Shown piece after piece: positions 8,128 through 16,568 of a stretch of DNA of 37,013 nucleotides. The stretch's first letter is position 1. Each line of letters opens with the position of its first letter. Location of the stretch: contig NZ_LMSP01000011.1 in the NCBI RefSeq assembly GCF_001429545.1, forward strand, positions 1 to 37,013. Direction: 5' to 3'. The notes under the pieces are model-generated. The model was not told the DNA's origin, made no database searches, and saw nothing but the letters and a program-made list of their open reading frames with translations. This stretch comes from Paenibacillus sp. Soil787 (GTDB lineage: Bacteria; Bacillota; Bacilli; Paenibacillales; NBRC-103111). A program made the translations under genes and the position numbers.

Positions 8128-9739
8128 TATACCCATCCTAAGTATGATCGCCTTCTCGCCTTTGCTTGGCATTCTGGTCTTGCTCTTCATCCGTGGTGAT
8201 CGAGGCCGTTTGATTAAAACAATTGGTATTGTCACGACACTGATTCCGCTTATTTTGGCGGCGTGGTTGTATGTCGATTATAACTATCAGGGTGATCCGG
8301 TTCAGTATAAAGAACAGCTGGACTGGATCAAAGTTCCGCTTAACCATGAGGGCATTCAGCAAATTACTTCGTATTTCTTCGAGTTTAAGTACTCGCTCGC
8401 GGTAGACGGCATTTCCTTGCCGCTCGTGTTTTTAACCGCACTAATCTCGTCAATGGCTGCTTTAGCTTCGGTGTATATCAAGAAACGCTGGAAAACGTAC
8501 TTTATTCTGTTCTTGCTGCTGGAAACCGGCATGTTCGGAGTTTTCTTATCACAGGATCTCTTCTTGTTCTTCTTGTTCTTCGAAATTACACTGGTACCGA
8601 TGTTCTTCTTGATTGGTATTTGGGGGTATATGAACCGGGAGCAAGCTGCCAACCGCTTCTTGCTTTACAATGGACTTGGCTCGGCGATCATGTTGATCGC
8701 GTTCTTAATTCTCGTTAGCACGGCTGGATTCAACCAGGTGCCTTCGCAGACGGAAGCAGTCATTTACTACAGCGGTGACATTCATACGATTGCACATAAT
8801 TTGCTGCAAGATCCCGCCGCTTATGTCAATCAAGAAGGAACGCCATTCTTCCTTAGTCCGGCCATGAAGTGGACCGTATTCATTATGCTGCTGGTCGCCT
8901 TCGGCATTAAGCTGCCGATCTTCCCGTTCCATACATGGATGCTCAAAGTACATACAGAGGCTCCGCCTGCTGTCGTCATGATTCACTCGGGGATTTTGCT
9001 GAAAATGGGGGCCTACGGCCTCATCCGATTCGGCATCCTGTTCTTCCCGGGGGAAGCCAAGCAGTGGGCCTGGATGCTGGCGATGCTCGGCGTCATCAAC
9101 ATCGTGTACGGCGCGATTCTCGCCATGGTCCAAAAGGACTTCAAGCTCGTGCTGGCTTACTCGAGTATTAGCCACATGGGCATCGTCCTGCTCGGTCTCG
9201 CCGCGTTCAACGTGTCGGGCCTGCAGGGCGCCGTGTTCCAACTGATCTCACACGGCCTCATCTCGGCCCTGATGTTCTTGCTCGTAGGCAGCATCTACGA
9301 GCGGACCCAAACGACGCAGCTCGACCAATTAGGTGGTCTAGCTAGCTCGATACCGTTCATCAGCGGCATTCTGCTGGTCGCTGGTATGGCATCGCTCGGA
9401 TTGCCGGGCTTATCCGGCTTCATCAGTGAGTTCCTCGCGTTTCTCGGACTCTTCGAAACGCACCGTGTGTACGCGATCGTCGGTACACTGGGGATTATTT
9501 TCACCGCGGTTTACGTGCTGCGCGGGGTTCTGAACATCACGTTCGGCGCTAAACAGCCGAACCTGCAGCTGCAAGGCATGCGCGACGCTAGATTAATCGA
9601 GGCGGTGCCGATGATTACATTGGTGGCGTTCATTCTCTTGCTTGGTATATACCCAAGCGTGCTGAGTCAGCCGCTACAGCAAACGATAGGCAGCTTGGAT
9701 CAATTGATCCAGAGCGTAGCCGGGAAGATAGGAGGTTAG
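8117..9739 (+). CDS. nuoM: NADH-quinone oxidoreductase subunit M (antiporter-like)
   Basis: NuoM is the middle antiporter-like proton-pumping subunit. The 540-residue product has about 14 helices. Markers of the family are the FFEITLVPMFFLIGIWG helix with the essential Glu, KLPIFPFHTWMLKVHTEAP, and the LAYSSISHMGIVLLGL stretch. GGAGG at 8104-8108 lies 8 bases before ATG 8117. It overlaps the end of nuoL by 11 bases, and nuoN begins four bases after its stop. Confidence 0.95.
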   Translation: MLASIPILSMIAFSPLLGILVLLFIRGDRGRLIKTIGIVTTLIPLILAAWLYVDYNYQGDPVQYKEQLDWIKVPLNHEGIQQITSYFFEFKYSLAVDGISLPLVFLTALISSMAALASVYIKKRWKTYFILFLLLETGMFGVFLSQDLFLFFLFFEITLVPMFFLIGIWGYMNREQAANRFLLYNGLGSAIMLIAFLILVSTAGFNQVPSQTEAVIYYSGDIHTIAHNLLQDPAAYVNQEGTPFFLSPAMKWTVFIMLLVAFGIKLPIFPFHTWMLKVHTEAPPAVVMIHSGILLKMGAYGLIRFGILFFPGEAKQWAWMLAMLGVINIVYGAILAMVQKDFKLVLAYSSISHMGIVLLGLAAFNVSGLQGAVFQLISHGLISALMFLLVGSIYERTQTTQLDQLGGLASSIPFISGILLVAGMASLGLPGLSGFISEFLAFLGLFETHRVYAIVGTLGIIFTAVYVLRGVLNITFGAKQPNLQLQGMRDARLIEAVPMITLVAFILLLGIYPSVLSQPLQQTIGSLDQLIQSVAGKIGG

Positions 9740-9743
9740 ACCA

Positions 9744-11255
9744 GTGGAACAGATAAGACTCTATGTCGCTGATTTAGTGCATCTGCTCCCTGAGCTTTCG
9801 CTGGTTGCCACCGCGATCATCCTATCTCTCTTGGATTTGGTCCTCCCAAACAGGCTTAGTCGCTCGATAATTGGATGGCTGACGTTGGTTGGCATCGCTA
9901 TTTCTGCGATATTCGTTATACTGCAGTTGAATCCAGAAGAGGCTATTGGGCTGCTCAATAATAGCTACAGAGTGGATGATTTCTCGAATCTGCTCAAATT
10001 GTTCACTTTAGTAGGTACGGGCTTCGTTGTCTTGATGAGCTTAAGCTTCATCAAAGAAGATGCCATCCCACATGTCGGGGAGTATTACTACTTCTATCTG
10101 CCCGCCGCGCTCGGCGCGATGATTATGTCATCCTCGGGTGACCTTATTACGCTGTACGTTGGGTTGGAGCTGCTCAGTATTACTTCGTACTTGCTCGTTG
10201 CTATGAAGAAGAAAGATAACAAGTCTAACGAGGGTGCCTTCAAGTATTTGGTCATGGGCGGTATTTCCTCCGCGATCATCTTGTATGGCATGTCCTTCCT
10301 ATACGGAATGGTTGGTTCCAGCAATTTGTCGCAAATTGGTGCAGCACTTCCATCGCTTGTAACTGCTTACGAACCGCTGCTTTATGTAGCATTCTTCATG
10401 CTGCTGGCTGGCTTCGGCTTCAAAATCGCCGCTGCCCCGTTCCACAGCTGGGCACCGGATGTGTACCAAGGCGCACCGACGCCAGTGACGGCATTTTTGG
10501 CTGTCGTGTCCAAAGGCGCCGGCTTCGCAATCCTATTCCGCGTATTCTATGTGTTGTTTGGATTTAGCAGCTTCGAGAACAGCAGCTTTCAATCGGATGT
10601 GTTCCTTGCCATATCGGTCATGGCGGCCATTGCGATGGTAACCGGTAATTTCATTGCGCTGAAGCAAACGAATATGAAAAGGCTTTTGGCCTACTCAGGA
10701 ATTGCTAATGCAGGTTACTTACTCGTTCCGATCGGAACTTACTTTTCCGGTACTCACTACGCGAACTTCTCTGAATTTATTTTCTATCTGATCGCGTACT
10801 TGTTTATGAATATCGGAGCTTTCGCTGTGCTGATGATCATAGAGCAGGCTGAAGGCCACACCGAGGGGAAAGGTTTTGCTGGTCTCTATTACAGGGCCCC
10901 GATAACCGCCGTAGCCATGGTGCTCATCGTGCTTTCATTGGCTGGCATTCCTTTATCTGGCGGGTTTTTCGGGAAGCTGTACATCATCCTAGGAACGATG
11001 CAGACCCAGCACTATTGGCTAGGGTCGCTGATGATCGCTACTAGCGTGGTATCCTTTTACTACTATTTCGGTATCGTACGCCAAATGTTTATGCGCAGCG
11101 ACTACGAGCCTGCCGAGATTAAGGTGTCGATTCCGTTAGGGATAACGGTTTGGTTATGTGCCCTCATCAGCGTGGCGCTGGGCGTGGTCCCACACCTTGT
11201 GCTGAAAGGCATCGAAGCCATTTTCACCTTGACGAAGGATTTTTTGATTATGTAA
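9744..11255 (+). CDS. nuoN: NADH-quinone oxidoreductase subunit N (antiporter-like)
   Basis: NuoN is the antiporter-like subunit closest to the quinone end. The 503-residue product has about 14 helices, the ELLSITSYLLVA helix with its essential Glu, KIAAAPFHSWAPDVYQGAPT and LLAYSGIANAGYLLV. The start is GTG 9744, with GGAGG at 9730-9734 nine bases upstream. It is the last gene of the operon and is followed at once by a strong intrinsic terminator. Confidence 0.95.
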   Translation: MEQIRLYVADLVHLLPELSLVATAIILSLLDLVLPNRLSRSIIGWLTLVGIAISAIFVILQLNPEEAIGLLNNSYRVDDFSNLLKLFTLVGTGFVVLMSLSFIKEDAIPHVGEYYYFYLPAALGAMIMSSSGDLITLYVGLELLSITSYLLVAMKKKDNKSNEGAFKYLVMGGISSAIILYGMSFLYGMVGSSNLSQIGAALPSLVTAYEPLLYVAFFMLLAGFGFKIAAAPFHSWAPDVYQGAPTPVTAFLAVVSKGAGFAILFRVFYVLFGFSSFENSSFQSDVFLAISVMAAIAMVTGNFIALKQTNMKRLLAYSGIANAGYLLVPIGTYFSGTHYANFSEFIFYLIAYLFMNIGAFAVLMIIEQAEGHTEGKGFAGLYYRAPITAVAMVLIVLSLAGIPLSGGFFGKLYIILGTMQTQHYWLGSLMIATSVVSFYYYFGIVRQMFMRSDYEPAEIKVSIPLGITVWLCALISVALGVVPHLVLKGIEAIFTLTKDFLIM

Positions 11256-11265
11256 GTTTATGAGT

Positions 11266-11303
11266 AAGCCTTTCCCTGCTTAAGTGTGGGGGAAGGCTTT
11301 TTT
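11266..11303 (+). terminator. Intrinsic terminator of the nuo operon
   Basis: AAGCCTTTCCC pairs with GGGGAAGGCTT (11 pairs, one G-T wobble) around a loop of about 12 bases, followed by a run of T at 11298-11303. It lies ten bases after the nuoN stop. Confidence 0.85.
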
Positions 11304-11373
11304 AACACGAGAATTTGTATGTTTTGGGCTTGAGCGAACCTTAACGAGAAGGCGCGACTTTGGGTTTGATAAA

Positions 11374-11548
11374 CCTGCAATTGTACATTCTTTTTTTCTT
11401 TAAATAGCGCATATTCGTAAATTCCTGCAATCGTGCAGGCTTTTTCGGTCTTATTTTAATTTCGGGATGGAAAAGCTAAAAATTCCTGCATATTAGCAAG
11501 CTTTTCCACTTCTAAAATGTTTTAGCAAAAATACCTGCATTTTCGCAG
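11374..11548. repeat. Degenerate CCTGCA hairpin repeats, four copies
   Basis: CCTGCA occurs at 11374, 11424, 11485 and 11534, spaced 50, 61 and 49 bases apart. Each copy is followed by four bases and a partial complement. The second is a perfect hairpin (CCTGCA-ATCG-TGCAGG); the others keep only part of the right arm (TACA, AGCA, CGCAG). T-rich tracts follow each copy, and copies 2 to 4 are preceded by AAATT or AAATA. Confidence 0.6.
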
Positions 11549-11744
11549 TTATTTTAGGCTATTGCTCATAGTTCTCCCTGAACATTGGTGAAGCCATAGG
11601 GATTCAGCTGTAAAACGCTAAAAGCTCATTCTACACTGACGAACAATAAGTTGTCCTTTTGTACCCAACATCCATTTCTCGTTATGCAAAAGGGGTTTAT
11701 ATGAAAGACAAGGGCGCAGCCTGAGTTTTTTCTTTTTTACAGCA

Positions 11745-11856
11745 CTAAAGCGTGAAGAACAGCATTTTTATTGGCATAAACCTACCTATAAACACGGTCG
11801 CTCATCATCGAAAGACCTCGATAAAGGTTTATCTCATTTTGGCTTGAGCGCTTTAG
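11745..11856. repeat. Nested inverted repeats in the non-coding region
   Basis: The outer arms are CTAAAGCG (11745-11752) and CGCTTTAG (11849-11856). The inner arms are ATAAACCT (11776-11783) and AGGTTTAT (11825-11832). All eight pairs are perfect in each. The arrangement could be a folded RNA or the remnant of a small mobile element; no target duplication was recognised. Confidence 0.45.
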
Positions 11857-12070
11857 CAGCAAATTATTCCAAACGCTTCACAGCTTGTCATTTCGATGTA
11901 CAATATACAGGAGAATGATTGTCCGCCATCACATACATACATGCAAAAATATTTTGCTCAAGTTCTGAACTTTCTGCGACGAAAAACCGTTATATATATC
12001 GAGAAGACGGGTAATGTGGTATAGATAGAGAAGGAAAAAAGATCATACAACAAAAAGGACTTGTGATTTC

Positions 12071-14596
12071 ATGAAATGTACTCGACACCTTTGGCTCATT
12101 ATACTCATGATGCTTGTTGGGGGACTTACAGGGATAACTAAAGTAGAAGCAGCCTACCCGGTGTCGACGGATCCTATGAGGGTGAAACAAACCTATCTGG
12201 ACATGATCCACATCGATCAAGCATGGGCTGCAGCAGGAGATTCTCGGACACCCATTGTCGTAGCGGTCGTCGATACGGGCGTTGATCTTGCACATCCTGA
12301 TTTAGTAGGTAGTTTGGTCGATGGTGTGAACTTGCTTCAGCCTTCGAAAAAGCCTCAAGATGATAATGGACATGGAACGAACGTAGCAGGTATCATTGCG
12401 GCCGCGTTCAATAACGATAAAGGGATTGCAGGCATAGCCCCTAATGCCAAGATTATGCCAATCAAAGCCTTGGAGGCTGACGGTACAGGCGGCGAAGCCA
12501 AGCTTGGCGAAGGCATTAAGTACGCCGTGGATCACGGTGCGAAAATAGTCGTGCTTTCCCTAGGGTTGAACAAATATTCCGAGTATATGGAAGGCATTGT
12601 GCAGTATGCAGAGGAGCGTAATGTACTGCTTGTTGCCGCTGTTGGCAATGAAAGTACGAGTGTGAAATACCCCGCAGCCTATCCAACTGTTCTAGCTGTA
12701 GGGGGCGTTAATTCGGAAAAGCATGCTGATTCTCGTTCGAACTTTGGTCCAGAGCTGAGTCTTGTGGCGCCTTGGGATGTATACACAACAGCACTGGGTG
12801 GCGGCTATCAGTATCAAGATGGAAGCTCCATGTCTGCACCCCAGGTTGCTGCAGCCGCAGCTTTGGTATGGGGCAAATACCCGAGTATGAATGTGTATCA
12901 AGTTCGTGCGCAACTCGAGCAGACGGCTGAAGACCTGGAATCAGCGGGATGGGATTCCAAAACGGGCTATGGTTTGTTAAGAGTGGATTTAGCACTGACG
13001 AAGCCCTACAAGGAGGATCGTTTTGAGCCTAACGAAAATTTGAATCAAGCTGCCGTATTGTCGATTCATGCAGCTATTAAAGCTGATCTTAGCTCGGCAC
13101 AAGACCAAGATTGGTATGCCATTGATGCGGCTTATGATGGGTTTATTAATTTATGGCTGAACAGCGCAGACAGCTCGGGTATCCGAGTGCGTTTCGATTC
13201 CGGAGAAACGTTTATCGCGAATAGTACAACGGTTGGGAGTCAGCCTTTCACGGTCCCTGTGACCAAAGGTCGCACGTATGTACAGCTGCAGACAGTGGAT
13301 CGTTCCCGCAAGACGGCGTTAAATTACTCGATGCGAACGGATTTTGTTATTTACAAGGATCCATTTGAGGATAATGATAAGCAGTATAAAGCATTTGCTT
13401 TACCTGATCGGAGTCAAACGATCCGAGGAACTTTTCATCAAAAAGGAGATCTGGATTGGTTTGCAATTTCGTTAGAACAATCAGGAACAATGCGAATCAG
13501 GCTATCCGCAGATACGGGGCGTATAGATCCGATGATCCTTTTTCAGAAGGAAGGGGAAAAGTCGATTACGATCGACCAAGCCGGAGATGGAGGTACCGAG
13601 GTCAGCTCTCTAATGGATCTGCTCCCTGGTCAGTATTACATTCGTGTCAGCAATGTGAAGGACTACTCTGAGCCCATTACGGGAGAGTATACGTTAGATA
13701 TTGAGTACACGCCGAAGTTAATCGATCCGAATGAGCCGAATGATAAATCGTATCAAGCTACTTTTGCTGCGATGAATTCTGTGTATGAGGGTGTATTTAG
13801 TAAAAATGATGACGTTGATTGGTTCGAATTCCGTATGAGCAAAGACGGTCTCGCCCAAGTGCGTTTAACGAACATACCGACATCACGCATTTTATATGCA
13901 ACGCTTTATGATAGTTCTTTGAAGGAACAAGGCTTTTATCGAAATGATTATGGTTCGGATCAATTCTTTATCGAGAAAACCCTACCAGCAGGCACTTATT
14001 ATATCAAGCTTCAAGCAAACCAATGGTTTATGAGTCAAATGTATAGGCTAAAAGTAGGCAGTTACACGCTGGTGAGTGGATTTGCCGATATTGATGGGCA
14101 TTGGGCAAAGGATGCCATTAGTAAGCTTACGGAGCAAGGTGTGATTAGCGGTTACGGAAACTACCGTTTTGCTCCAAATCAGCCCATTACACGTGCGGAG
14201 GCAGCAACGGTATTGACGCGAGCTTTGAAGTTGTCTAAACGCCAGGAGCTGCGTTTCAGCGATATGGATGCTTCGCATTGGGCTTACGATTACGTAGCCA
14301 AAGCGGTTCAGGCGAATATTGTTGACGGTTACCCGGATGGAACATTTGGGCCTGACCGTACGCTTACACGTATGGAGATGACACAGATGCTTGCCCGCAG
14401 CATGAATATGACAGGGAAACGACGGGGCAACTCCCCTTTTAGCGATGTGAATGATACGTATTGGGGTGTGGGGATCCTGAAACAAATGTCAGCGGATGGC
14501 TGGATAAGCGGCTATTCGGACGGCACCTTCCGGCCTGATGAGCAAGCGACACGAGCTGAATTCGTAACACTGCTCGCTAAAGTAATCAATCGGTAA
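12071..14596 (+). CDS. Secreted subtilisin-like (S8) serine protease with three SLH anchor domains
   Basis: This is a predicted cell-surface endopeptidase of 841 residues. It has a signal peptide (1 to about 27, ending KVEA-AYP). The catalytic domain spans about 35-310 with the full triad: D68 in AVVDTG, H101 in NGHGTNVAG and S253 in GSSMSAP; N193 is the likely oxyanion residue. Three PPC-like beta domains follow (about 315-420, 430-545 and 550-665), each with the EPNE/EDND...DWF pattern. Three SLH domains (about 670-720, 729-780 and 790-841) each carry an acidic FxD start; the first and third have TRAE and the second TRME. The SLH domains imply non-covalent binding to the pyruvylated wall polymer whose genes are later in this window. 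No inhibitor-type propeptide is visible between signal and catalytic domain. ATG 12071 has AAAGGA 11 bases upstream. Confidence 0.93.
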   Translation: MKCTRHLWLIILMMLVGGLTGITKVEAAYPVSTDPMRVKQTYLDMIHIDQAWAAAGDSRTPIVVAVVDTGVDLAHPDLVGSLVDGVNLLQPSKKPQDDNGHGTNVAGIIAAAFNNDKGIAGIAPNAKIMPIKALEADGTGGEAKLGEGIKYAVDHGAKIVVLSLGLNKYSEYMEGIVQYAEERNVLLVAAVGNESTSVKYPAAYPTVLAVGGVNSEKHADSRSNFGPELSLVAPWDVYTTALGGGYQYQDGSSMSAPQVAAAAALVWGKYPSMNVYQVRAQLEQTAEDLESAGWDSKTGYGLLRVDLALTKPYKEDRFEPNENLNQAAVLSIHAAIKADLSSAQDQDWYAIDAAYDGFINLWLNSADSSGIRVRFDSGETFIANSTTVGSQPFTVPVTKGRTYVQLQTVDRSRKTALNYSMRTDFVIYKDPFEDNDKQYKAFALPDRSQTIRGTFHQKGDLDWFAISLEQSGTMRIRLSADTGRIDPMILFQKEGEKSITIDQAGDGGTEVSSLMDLLPGQYYIRVSNVKDYSEPITGEYTLDIEYTPKLIDPNEPNDKSYQATFAAMNSVYEGVFSKNDDVDWFEFRMSKDGLAQVRLTNIPTSRILYATLYDSSLKEQGFYRNDYGSDQFFIEKTLPAGTYYIKLQANQWFMSQMYRLKVGSYTLVSGFADIDGHWAKDAISKLTEQGVISGYGNYRFAPNQPITRAEAATVLTRALKLSKRQELRFSDMDASHWAYDYVAKAVQANIVDGYPDGTFGPDRTLTRMEMTQMLARSMNMTGKRRGNSPFSDVNDTYWGVGILKQMSADGWISGYSDGTFRPDEQATRAEFVTLLAKVINR

Positions 14597-14615
14597 AACC
14601 GAAGAGGAGTGACTT

Positions 14616-14876
14616 ATGGCAGATACAGGTAAATGGAGTGAAGCGGCGAAATATGCTTCGATGATGAATATGGTGGATATTGCTGTCTACATCATGTGTA
14701 TTGGCCTGTCGTGGTGGGCGCTGCAAGCGTTCCGCTTCGATGTCCTGCTCAAAAGGCCTAAGGCTGCTCAAGCGATTATGCTGCAAATTTTGCTTTCTAT
14801 TGCCCTCGGACACTTAGTTGCGAGTTTTTTTATTCAATATTTAGGCCTTTCGATGGGCTTCGGTAAGATGTTTTAA
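14616..14876 (+). CDS. DUF1146 small membrane protein (YwzB-like)
   Basis: The product is 86 residues with two hydrophobic segments (about 18-38 and 53-78). It resembles the DUF1146 family (Bacillus subtilis YwzB), whose function I do not know. AGAGGAG at 14603-14609 precedes ATG 14616, 19 bases after the protease stop, so both are probably on one transcript. In Bacillus ywzB also lies just upstream of murAA, which supports the identification; the intervening ywmB gene of Bacillus is missing here. Confidence 0.75.
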   Translation: MADTGKWSEAAKYASMMNMVDIAVYIMCIGLSWWALQAFRFDVLLKRPKAAQAIMLQILLSIALGHLVASFFIQYLGLSMGFGKMF

Positions 14877-14880
14877 TCAT

Positions 14881-14915
14881 ATTATTCGAATAATGAACAA
14901 CTTTGTTGTCAACAA
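14881..14915. promoter_or_regulatory. Two operator-like palindromes upstream of murA
   Basis: ATTATTCGAATAAT (14881-14894) is a perfect 14-bp palindrome. Eight bases further, TTGTTG-T-CAACAA (14903-14915) is a perfect odd palindrome. They lie in the 197-base gap before murA. A weak promoter candidate (TTGTAA, 17 bases, TAGACT) starts near 14993, downstream of both. I cannot name a regulator that would bind them. Confidence 0.35.
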
Positions 14916-15073
14916 TGGATAATAGAACGGATCGAAAAATGAATCCTTCTCCGAACTCTATGTAGGTCAGTTGGAATACCAAAAGAACACAGTTGTAACA
15001 GTATGGGTTGAATGATAGACTTAAGAAATGTGCAAAACCTTGTAATTTAAAATAAGTGCGCGGAGGGACCATG

Positions 15074-16393
15074 ATGAGCAAAATTATCGTCCGCGGTGGC
15101 CGAAAGTTAGCTGGCAATGTGAAAATCAACGGAGCAAAGAATGCGGTTCTACCGATTATTGCAGCTTCCATTCTGGGTTCGGAAGGTGAAAGCGTCATCC
15201 ATGATGCGCCTCCCCTTGACGATGTACTAGTCATTAATAAAGTATTGCAAAGCTTAGGTATTGAAGTGGAATATAACCGTCAGGTTATTCGTGTTCGTGC
15301 TCACAACATTAACACATGTGAAGCATCTTATGATCTAGTCCGTAAAATGAGAGCCTCTTTCCTCGTGATGGGTCCTTTGTTAGCAAGGCTTGGTCAAGCG
15401 AGAATTTCGCTCCCAGGCGGCTGTGCGATTGGCACAAGGCCAATTGATCAGCATCTCAAAGGCTTTGAAGCGATGGGTGCCGATATCGAACTGGGTCAAG
15501 GGTATATCGAAGCTAAAGTGAAAGGGCGCCTGAAGGGTGCCAAAATTTATCTCGATGTAGCCAGTGTAGGCGCAACCGAGAACATCATGATGGCAGCTAC
15601 GCTCGCAGAGGGTACGACTATCATTGAGAATGCTGCTAAAGAGCCGGAAATTGTCGATTTGGCGAATTACCTAAATGCCATGGGCGCGACGATTCGCGGG
15701 GCAGGAACAGGCGTTATTCGCATAGAAGGCGTAGAGAAACTTCGTGGTGTTGTACATACGGTTATTCCGGATCGCGTAGAAGCGGGTACATATATGATTG
15801 CCGCAGCTATTACGGGTAGTGAACTGTATATGGAGGGTGCTATTGGAGACCATCTCCGACCTGTTATTTCTAAAATGCAAGAAATGGGCGTTATCATCGA
15901 AGAAGATGAGAACGGTATTCGTGTCTGCGCTTCGGGGCCGCTTCGCGCGGTTGATGTGAAGACGCTGCCGTATCCGGGCTTTCCAACCGATATGCAGTCG
16001 CAAATGATGGCGCTGCTCATGGTGGCGGACGGCACGAGCCTCGTGACCGAGACTGTGTTCGAGAATCGCTTCATGCATGTCGAGGAGTTCTCGAACATGA
16101 ACGCTCATATCAAGGTCGATGGGCGTACAGCTATCGTGAGCGGCAATGCCAGGCTGCAAGGTGCGAAGGTATGCGCAACAGACCTGCGGGCAGGAGCGGC
16201 CCTTATTCTAGCGGCGCTAGCTGCAGAAGGTGAAACCGAAATTACAGGCGTTCACCATATTGATCGCGGGTATGTCGATATTACTGACGTACTGCGTGAG
16301 CTAGGTGCTGATATTCAAAGATCGGTACCGCAAGAAGTGGAGCAGGAAGTTGCGGAGTTGGGTTTTTTCAACATCCAGCCGACGCTTGCTTAG
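15074..16393 (+). CDS. murA: UDP-N-acetylglucosamine 1-carboxyvinyltransferase
   Basis: MurA catalyses the first committed step of peptidoglycan synthesis, transferring enolpyruvate from PEP to UDP-GlcNAc in the cytoplasm; it is the fosfomycin target. The 439-residue product has the substrate motif NGAKNAVLP (K22, N23) and the catalytic cysteine C117 in [13 protein letters not shown], so it should be fosfomycin-sensitive in principle. The frame opens upstream at GTG 15056, but GGAGG (15062-15066) lies inside that extension. ATG 15074 (MSKIIVRGG), 7 bases after the site, is therefore preferred; ATG 15071 is possible. Position next to spoIID matches Bacillus murAA. A terminator follows. Confidence 0.95.
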   Translation: MSKIIVRGGRKLAGNVKINGAKNAVLPIIAASILGSEGESVIHDAPPLDDVLVINKVLQSLGIEVEYNRQVIRVRAHNINTCEASYDLVRKMRASFLVMGPLLARLGQARISLPGGCAIGTRPIDQHLKGFEAMGADIELGQGYIEAKVKGRLKGAKIYLDVASVGATENIMMAATLAEGTTIIENAAKEPEIVDLANYLNAMGATIRGAGTGVIRIEGVEKLRGVVHTVIPDRVEAGTYMIAAAITGSELYMEGAIGDHLRPVISKMQEMGVIIEEDENGIRVCASGPLRAVDVKTLPYPGFPTDMQSQMMALLMVADGTSLVTETVFENRFMHVEEFSNMNAHIKVDGRTAIVSGNARLQGAKVCATDLRAGAALILAALAAEGETEITGVHHIDRGYVDITDVLRELGADIQRSVPQEVEQEVAELGFFNIQPTLA

Positions 16394-16399
16394 GATTGA

Positions 16400-16433
16400 A
16401 GAGCCATTAGGGGTAACTCCTATGGCTCTTTTT
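16400..16433 (+). terminator. Intrinsic terminator after murA
   Basis: AGAGCCAT (16400-16407) pairs with ATGGCTCT (16422-16429). The stem can be prolonged past a one-base bulge (AGGGG with CTCCT), and a run of T ends at 16433. It lies seven bases after the murA stop and separates it from spoIID. Confidence 0.8.
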
Positions 16434-16568
16434 AATTTCCCGTATGCTCTAGCATCCACAATCTCACGCATTTTATAAGATAGTCCATTGTTCTATTCTA
16501 GTAATCCCTCTCATAAGCTAAGTCATATCAAATACCTGCTAGTAAACGCGCTTATGGAGGCTGCTTAG

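Larger units (their letters stand above)
11304..12070. other. Long non-coding stretch between nuoN and the protease gene
   Basis: No open frame with a ribosome site is seen. The stretch holds the CCTGCA repeat cluster (11374-11545) and a nested inverted-repeat block (11745-11856), both listed separately. Between and after them (11546-11744 and 11857-12050) I see only AT-rich sequence with no clear promoter. The protease ribosome site, AAAGGA, is at 12054-12059. Confidence 0.6.

Noticed and set aside
11374..11548. Riboswitch or T-box leader
   Set aside because: No conserved core of a known class was recognised, and the repeats are hundreds of bases from the next gene.
16434..16568. Sigma-E promoter for spoIID
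   Set aside because: CATAAGCT and CATATCAA resemble the -10, but neither has a convincing -35 at the right spacing.
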